Origin: Gordius sp. MW1
Lineage: Eukaryota; Nematomorpha; Gordioida; Gordea; Gordiidae
Assembly: GCA_964036665.1 (NCBI GenBank)
Contig: OZ038526.1
Coordinates: forward strand, 35,526,001-35,590,000
Direction of reading: 5' to 3'
DNA: 64,000 bases
Part shown: piece by piece, positions 60,601 to 64,000 of the stretch
How the letters are laid out: the number at the start of each line of letters is the position of its first letter
Numbering within the stretch: the stretch's first letter is position 1
Translations under genes and position numbers: made by a program
Notes under the pieces: model-generated
The model's database searches: none
What the model saw: only the letters and a program-made list of their open reading frames with translations
What the model was told of the DNA's origin: nothing

Positions 60601-61759
60601 TCTTAAAATCACGATTGGCACAGTTTTGTAGAGGGGAAAGAGTTCTACTTATTTCTCCCCAACCCAATACTTGTTAATATAATTCTTCTTTTTTTCAAAA
60701 TTTCAAATTTAATAACAAATTTATGCAGCGACGATTTTGCCGATTTTACGTCGTGGAAACCTTCGAGCCCGTTGCCTAATAATAACGTCAACGCCAATTC
60801 CTTTTTTGGTGCCGCATTAAGTGGTGATCATGGGACGTCTGTAAATCCCTTCTTGCAATCCAGCTTCCAGCAAACTAGCTACCAAAGTGAGATTTTAAAT
60901 TTTTATACTTAATTAATGTGTACATGTAAAATGAAATTTAAAAGACACTAAAAAAGATACAACTCGAAGTTATTTAATATTTTATAAATTGGCTCTTAGA
61001 TCATTCACAACTTCCACCGCCAATATCTGCTGCGAATCCATTCAAACCACTGCCCTCTCTGCCCGATCCCATCCTTGCCAAATCTCCCGTTAGTCCATAA
61101 ATCCTTAATTAGTTGTGATGTATTCAACGGTTTTGAATTGTATTTAGATAAAATTATGACACTCTTTCCCTCTACCAGGCACATTAAATTTTGAAAAGAG
61201 TACTAAAACCCATTCATAGAAAAATTCTTTCTTCTATCTTTGTATTACTATTTAAGTGTTACTTCGATGGTATCTAGATGCTTGGGAATTTCAAAGCGAA
61301 AAAGTATTACCTGGGGCAGGTTTTTCTAATTCTTCAAAATTTAGTTTTCTTACCTTTGAATTTGTAACGAATATTTGTACTACCTATGTAAAACTTGGGT
61401 TTTAACGATTTTTAAAAGTTGTGTATAAATTTTTTCAACGCATTCAGGGTGCTAATTTGTTGTTCCCGAACCCATCTACAAACACAGCCGTAAAATCATG
61501 CGCCTCTCCACTTAATCATAATTCGGCCTCTAAAGATACTTGGTCGGACTTGCGTGGAAAAGTGGACATTAATATCGATAGTTTACGCATCGGAGGCAAC
61601 GCCTATGTCCCCAACAACAAGACTAAAATAAATCAATTTGGATCACCGAATCCTAACAGACCTATAGGACAAATGAACCCCAATTCTATCTATAACTCCG
61701 CTTCACCACAAAACTTAGGTTTAAAACAAAATAATTTTTCCATTTTTAAACGAGAGTAA
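48684..61759 (+). CDS. CLINT1: Epsin-related clathrin adaptor (clathrin interactor 1/epsinR), complete
   Basis: ENTH-domain protein of trans-Golgi/endosomal clathrin coats. Eleven exons, all joins in phase, 665 codons: 48684-48724, 48811-49009, 49161-49299, 52543-52698, 54009-54249, 56916-57130, 57745-57926, 58504-58769, 60729-60886, 61000-61088, 61448-61759. Exons 1-4 give the ENTH fold: MWKIREMTDK, KVREATNDEAWGPTGPLMQE, NWRRIYK|ALVLLAYLIRNGSD, LDEHHKDQGIN|VRQKVKE and RRKAKKNRDKF. The rest is a disordered Ser/Asn-rich tail with adaptor motifs: KTDLFSKI, IDLGPAAKN, DFLADLIS (clathrin-box-like), DDFADFTSW (gamma-ear DFxDF/W type), VNPFLQ and ANPFKP (NPF, EH-domain ligands), and TWSDLRGKVDINIDSL near the end, as in the animal family. 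Length is near the usual 625-660. Tail exons are GC-richer than their introns. The start is the only ATG fitting MxxMWKxRE. Confidence 0.95.
50343..50502. repeat. Family C element
   Basis: CATGGGCGTAGCCATGATTG at left, CTGCCTACGCCCATG at right. Confidence 0.88.
51228..51375. repeat. Family C element, right end missing
   Basis: CACCATGGGCGTAGCCAGG followed by the core; stops after CCCCCGTTTAATTCTG. Confidence 0.8.
52731..52910. repeat. Family C element
   Basis: TAGGCGCGTAGTAGCCAGG at left and TTGGCTACGCATATG at right, directly downstream of CLINT1 exon 4 (donor at 52699). Confidence 0.82.
53588..53756. mobile_element. Family A element, right end missing
   Basis: TAGTGTTGTAAAAACGGCGG at left, then GGTCGACC, TTAGTCGACTAAAC and GCTTAGTCGAAATTTG words. 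The final third is lost. Confidence 0.78.
53918..54008. mobile_element. Truncated family C element ending at the CLINT1 exon 5 acceptor
   Basis: CATGGGCGTAGCCAGCATTG, then the core TTTTAACAAATTTTTATTTA and G. Other copies read ACAAATTTTTGGATTTAGAGG at this point, so the AG used as the 3' splice site (54007-54008) corresponds to the TTTAG inside the element. Everything to the right in the family consensus is replaced by exon 5. Confidence 0.75.
54290..54395. repeat. ACCCGA-word repeat
   Basis: AACTGCGAAGTCATTTTTTC, CAACCCGACCCGATC and CAACCCGAACCCAATCCGA, related to 36.2 and 46.3 kb. Confidence 0.65.
54509..54595. repeat. Dispersed repeat, partner at 35.67 kb
   Basis: CTAGCTAATGACCGCCACTG, GTTGGCTTAAA and ACCTCGCCCGAGCCCAAG. 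Confidence 0.7.
55390..55975. repeat. Tandem repeat, about 135-bp unit, four copies
   Basis: Each unit has AGGATAGGCTTATAAACATA, ATAATGATCATTAGCTCAAG and CCCTTAGGTTATTATAAAT. Unit starts are 135-151 bp apart; the first copy is longer and most diverged. In CLINT1 intron 5. Confidence 0.92.
56490..56693. mobile_element. Family A element
   Basis: TAGTGTAGTAAAAACGGCTG at left, CAGCCGTTTTTACCCCACTA at right, internal GTCGACTAAAAC words. No clear duplication. Confidence 0.85.
57258..57413. mobile_element. Family A element
   Basis: TAGTGTTGTAAAAACGGCTA at left, CACAGCCGTTTTCAACCCTA at right. Confidence 0.82.
58796..59262. mobile_element. GGGCTCGGGC word-iterated element
   Basis: GAGCCCGGCACGAACTCGG at left and CGGGCCCGACTAAAGCCCGA at right, with repeats of GGGCTCGGGC and CCCGAGGCCCGAGG. 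About 465 bp, non-coding middle. Structure resembles the 43.2-44.0 kb element; no duplication found. Confidence 0.7.
59456..60671 (-). mobile_element. Mariner transposon, near full length
   Basis: Terminal inverted repeats TTAGGTTGGGGATAAAGTTC (left) and, on the other strand, TTGGGTTGGGGAGAAATAAG (right), with TA at both outer edges. One transposase runs right to left. It lies in CLINT1 intron 8 on the opposite strand and carries at least one frameshift. Confidence 0.92.
59520..60570 (-). pseudogene. Mariner transposase, one frameshift
   Basis: Start at about 60570 (MEYPNGKNQHFRHL). Helix-turn-helix region with STAQKWFAKFKNGDFDIADK and RRGRPSEFDE linker; catalytic DD34D triad seen as VTGDEKWC, LLHDNARPH and YSPDVAPTDYHLFRSL. 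The frame is good to CVWWD (about 59970), then shifts by one and continues as GLQWEILERNATV, so a single-base change near 59965-59975 breaks it. It remains readable to about 59520 (WEEVVNSNGEYIIE) through one further in-frame interruption after LKN. The typical length is 340-350 residues, matched here. Confidence 0.9.
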
Positions 61760-61957
61760 ACAATTTTTATGAGAAAAGGCAAATTAAAATAGCTAATGAC
61801 ACACGTTAAAATGCAAATATCTCGGGAGGGTCATAATAATTTAAAGTTAAAATTTTATTTTTGAAACAGTTTTTTTAGCTTTAAAATGGAACTTAGTTTG
61901 CGGTTTTTTGTTTACACATCATTTACGTTAACCTTATTTTCAATAGGATATTTGCAG

Positions 61958-61992
61958 CCAACGCCCTTGACACCAATTGGAACCAACCTTAA
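61958..61992 (+). CDS. CLINT1: Possible alternative CLINT1 last exon
   Basis: A strong acceptor (pyrimidine-rich stretch, then TTTGCAG) precedes a frame reading ANALDTNWNQP and stop if joined in phase to a good donor inside exon 11 (AACTTAG|GTTTAA, exon end 61718). The result would swap the last 13 or so residues. No proof of use. Confidence 0.4.
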
Positions 61993-61999
61993 AGCTCAA

Positions 62000-63188
62000 A
62001 CGTTCTCGGAACCATTTTTTTAATCCTTTACTAAATGACGCTCGAACTTCTAAGGCTGACAGATAAAATAACACCCGGTCCCTATATATTTTACGCTACT
62101 TTAATCAACACATTAGGCCCAAGGTCACACTATACTACTAATGCTACTTATTCTACTTACATTAAGCACCCACCACACATTCGCGGACACTATGCAGTAG
62201 TTGAATTATGAATTATTTATTATACGCTCTTTTTAAGGTGACGGGATTTTAATTTTACAAAATTATCACAATTTTTAACCTCGAATTTTGAACGAAGTTT
62301 TAAAATGTGCAAAAGCGTTGATTTTATCCATACGCCTGCTCACAAACGACCCGTCTACAATCGATAATATATGTATTACTTTGTTTTAATCATTTACAGG
62401 ATATTTAACCCGGCTACGATTTAAGTTTAATACAAAAAATCAATTTTAACTTCGGTGATCCCTTCAACCGATTTATAATGCACTCATACCGCATGATATC
62501 ACAACGCTGTCGGATTTTTTTAATTATTGCATTATATGCACCAGATGCCAAATTTTTTCGGCGACTAATAATGAATGGTTGATTTAAGTGGCATTATAAC
62601 CACAATTTTAATGTTTTAATTTATCGGATATGGTTATATCGAATAAAGTTTTTAACTACTATCACCGCTTTAATTTGCACGGGAACAAGGCATAATTAAG
62701 GTAATTTTTATGGGAGATTTAGCAATGTATGTATAAAGATGAATTAGCACAAAAGACATTTTTTAGGGGACACATAAAATTACGCTGGAAATATCTTTTT
62801 TCACTAGTGTGTTTTTGCTTTGTAAATGTGTTATATCGTACGTAACTACTTTTTTTAACGCACAAACTTGCACTAGATAGATAGCAGTTTTAGTTAAAAA
62901 TAAACTTCAATAAATGGCGTTAAGCTGAAATTGAATGGTTTATATGCGACAAAATTTTAAAATTTCATTGCTATCCCATGATAATCGCGAATCGTTTTTC
63001 GTTCGACAGAAAATCGGCATAACCATCTTTAGATATAATTCATTAGCCATAACCAAATGTTTTCCGATTATTTACGATTCTTAACTTTTTAATTTATTTA
63101 TCTAACCTTCACAAAATATGTAATTCTCTTTACCAATCTTTAATTGAATAAATTTTGTTTATTCACGCATCGATCAACATCTGTCTAG
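62000..63188. other. CLINT1 3' flank, no gene seen
   Basis: AT-rich. AATAAAG at 62642-62648 is a possible polyadenylation signal; nothing else recognised. Confidence 0.4.
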
Positions 63189-63291
63189 TAGTGTTGTAAA
63201 AACGACTTTGTTTAGTCCACCTTTGGTAAATAGACCAAAAAGCCATTGGTCTGTTAATGTTTTGTCGACAATAGCCGTTTTTTCAACACTA
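63189..63291. mobile_element. Short family A element
   Basis: TAGTGTTGTAAAAACGAC at left, AGCCGTTTTTTCAACACTA at right; only 103 bp, an internal-deletion copy. Flanks TGTCTAG and CGTCTAG match at 6 of 7. Confidence 0.85.
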
Positions 63292-63781
63292 CGTCTAGTT
63301 CAAACGTGTATCAATTTTATCAGTCGCAAGTAATCATTTTATGAACATTGTTTATTTTTAAATTTGTGGATTTAATTTAATTTTTTAATGAAAACCTGCT
63401 CAGCACATAAGATGAACGAAACCGGGTATAACACGGAAGAAAAAAAAATTATATTAGTGATACATTGTAAAACAAAATATAAAATGTGACTAATAGCGCC
63501 TCCATGTGATTATGCGTAATGGCTTATAGCGCTTTAAGTGACTATGCGCTATAGCTCTAGCCCCTTTAAATTTTTTTGATAAAAAATGCTTTATATCTGA
63601 AGTATTAAATATATAATGAAATAATAAAAGGATACAAGAACGAAAGTATTTATAAATAAAATGATTAAAAGGCATTATCCGTTTCTTCGTCTTCTTTAAG
63701 AATGGGCATTGAATACATCATGGAATAAAAATTAGAATTAGCGATGGCAATGGCGAATGATTGTCTTAGTAGAAAACTATT

Positions 63782-63888
63782 CTATTTTTTTGAAGGATGT
63801 GAGCGTTTATCGTGATCTTTAAAAAAGTTAAAGCGCTCTTCCCAAACGTCCTTGAGCACGACGAAACGATAGGAATAAAACTGGCCTG
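63782..63888 (-). CDS. Terminal exon of an unidentified gene
   Basis: After an AG acceptor (CTTTAG) the minus strand reads GQFYSYRFVVLKDVWEERFN and FFKDHDKRS to a TAG at 63782. Composition is GC-richer than around it, as in real exons here. GQFYS and the strand-like YRFVVL recall the start of a gelsolin module, such as GQFYSGACYAF in the flightless-I gene, but the match is too short to claim. Confidence 0.35.
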
Positions 63889-63927
63889 CTAAAGCTTAAT
63901 ATTTTAAGGATTTAAGATGCTCTGCCG

Positions 63928-63995
63928 ATCCTAAGGGTCGTGTGTATCGTTAGAGGGCGCAAACACATCATTATAAGTGTAGTCCCATTTTAGAA
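63928..63995 (-). pseudogene. RLE endonuclease relic at the window edge
   Basis: Minus strand reads KWDYTYNDVFAPSNDTHDP then stop, close to AWDYTCPDAFAPSNQNKDP of the 2.4-5.1 kb element: 12 of about 18 positions agree. It continues out of the window. Confidence 0.5.
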
Positions 63996-64000
63996 AAGGA

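Overview
This is a window of an animal nuclear genome. It is very AT-rich, genes are split by GT-AG introns from 35 bp to more than 3 kb, and all four recognisable host genes are metazoan families. Protein divergence is high for the anaphase-promoting complex (APC/C) subunit and low for the epsin-like gene, which suggests a fast-evolving invertebrate. I cannot name the species. Exon limits were read by hand from splice signals, codon phase and remembered family similarity; no search was run.

Layout: 1-9.3 kb is transposon territory: a GC-hairpin array (about 1.13-1.28 kb), a restriction-like-endonuclease (RLE) non-LTR retrotransposon on the + strand (2.4-5.1 kb) and the decayed 3' half of a Ty3/gypsy element on the - strand (6.7-8.7 kb) split by a 461-bp inverted-repeat element. 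9.3-32.0 kb is the - strand gene for APC/C subunit 1 (ANAPC1), 32 exons in consistent phase except at one junction, with the C-terminal quarter not seen. 33.5-38.4 kb is a - strand flightless-I/gelsolin-family gene lacking its leucine-rich repeats and several gelsolin modules. 40.1-41.9 kb holds the C-lobe of a testis-specific serine kinase (TSSK) family gene, with a (GAA)n foldback element in its intron. 42-48.6 kb is repeats plus a dead gypsy fragment. 48.7-61.8 kb is a complete + strand epsin-related gene (CLINT1/epsinR, 11 exons, 665 codons) with a mariner in one intron. The last kilobase has an unidentified terminal exon and a retroelement relic.

The host genes do not form a pathway: ANAPC1 is cell-cycle proteolysis, flightless-I actin regulation, TSSK germline signalling, CLINT1 clathrin traffic. 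What unites the window is dense colonisation by short inverted-repeat elements. Three families (called A, B and C here) make 7-8 bp target duplications like hAT transposons. They nest in each other, cut older retroelements and sit next to splice sites. In one case a family C copy appears to provide a 3' splice site of CLINT1.
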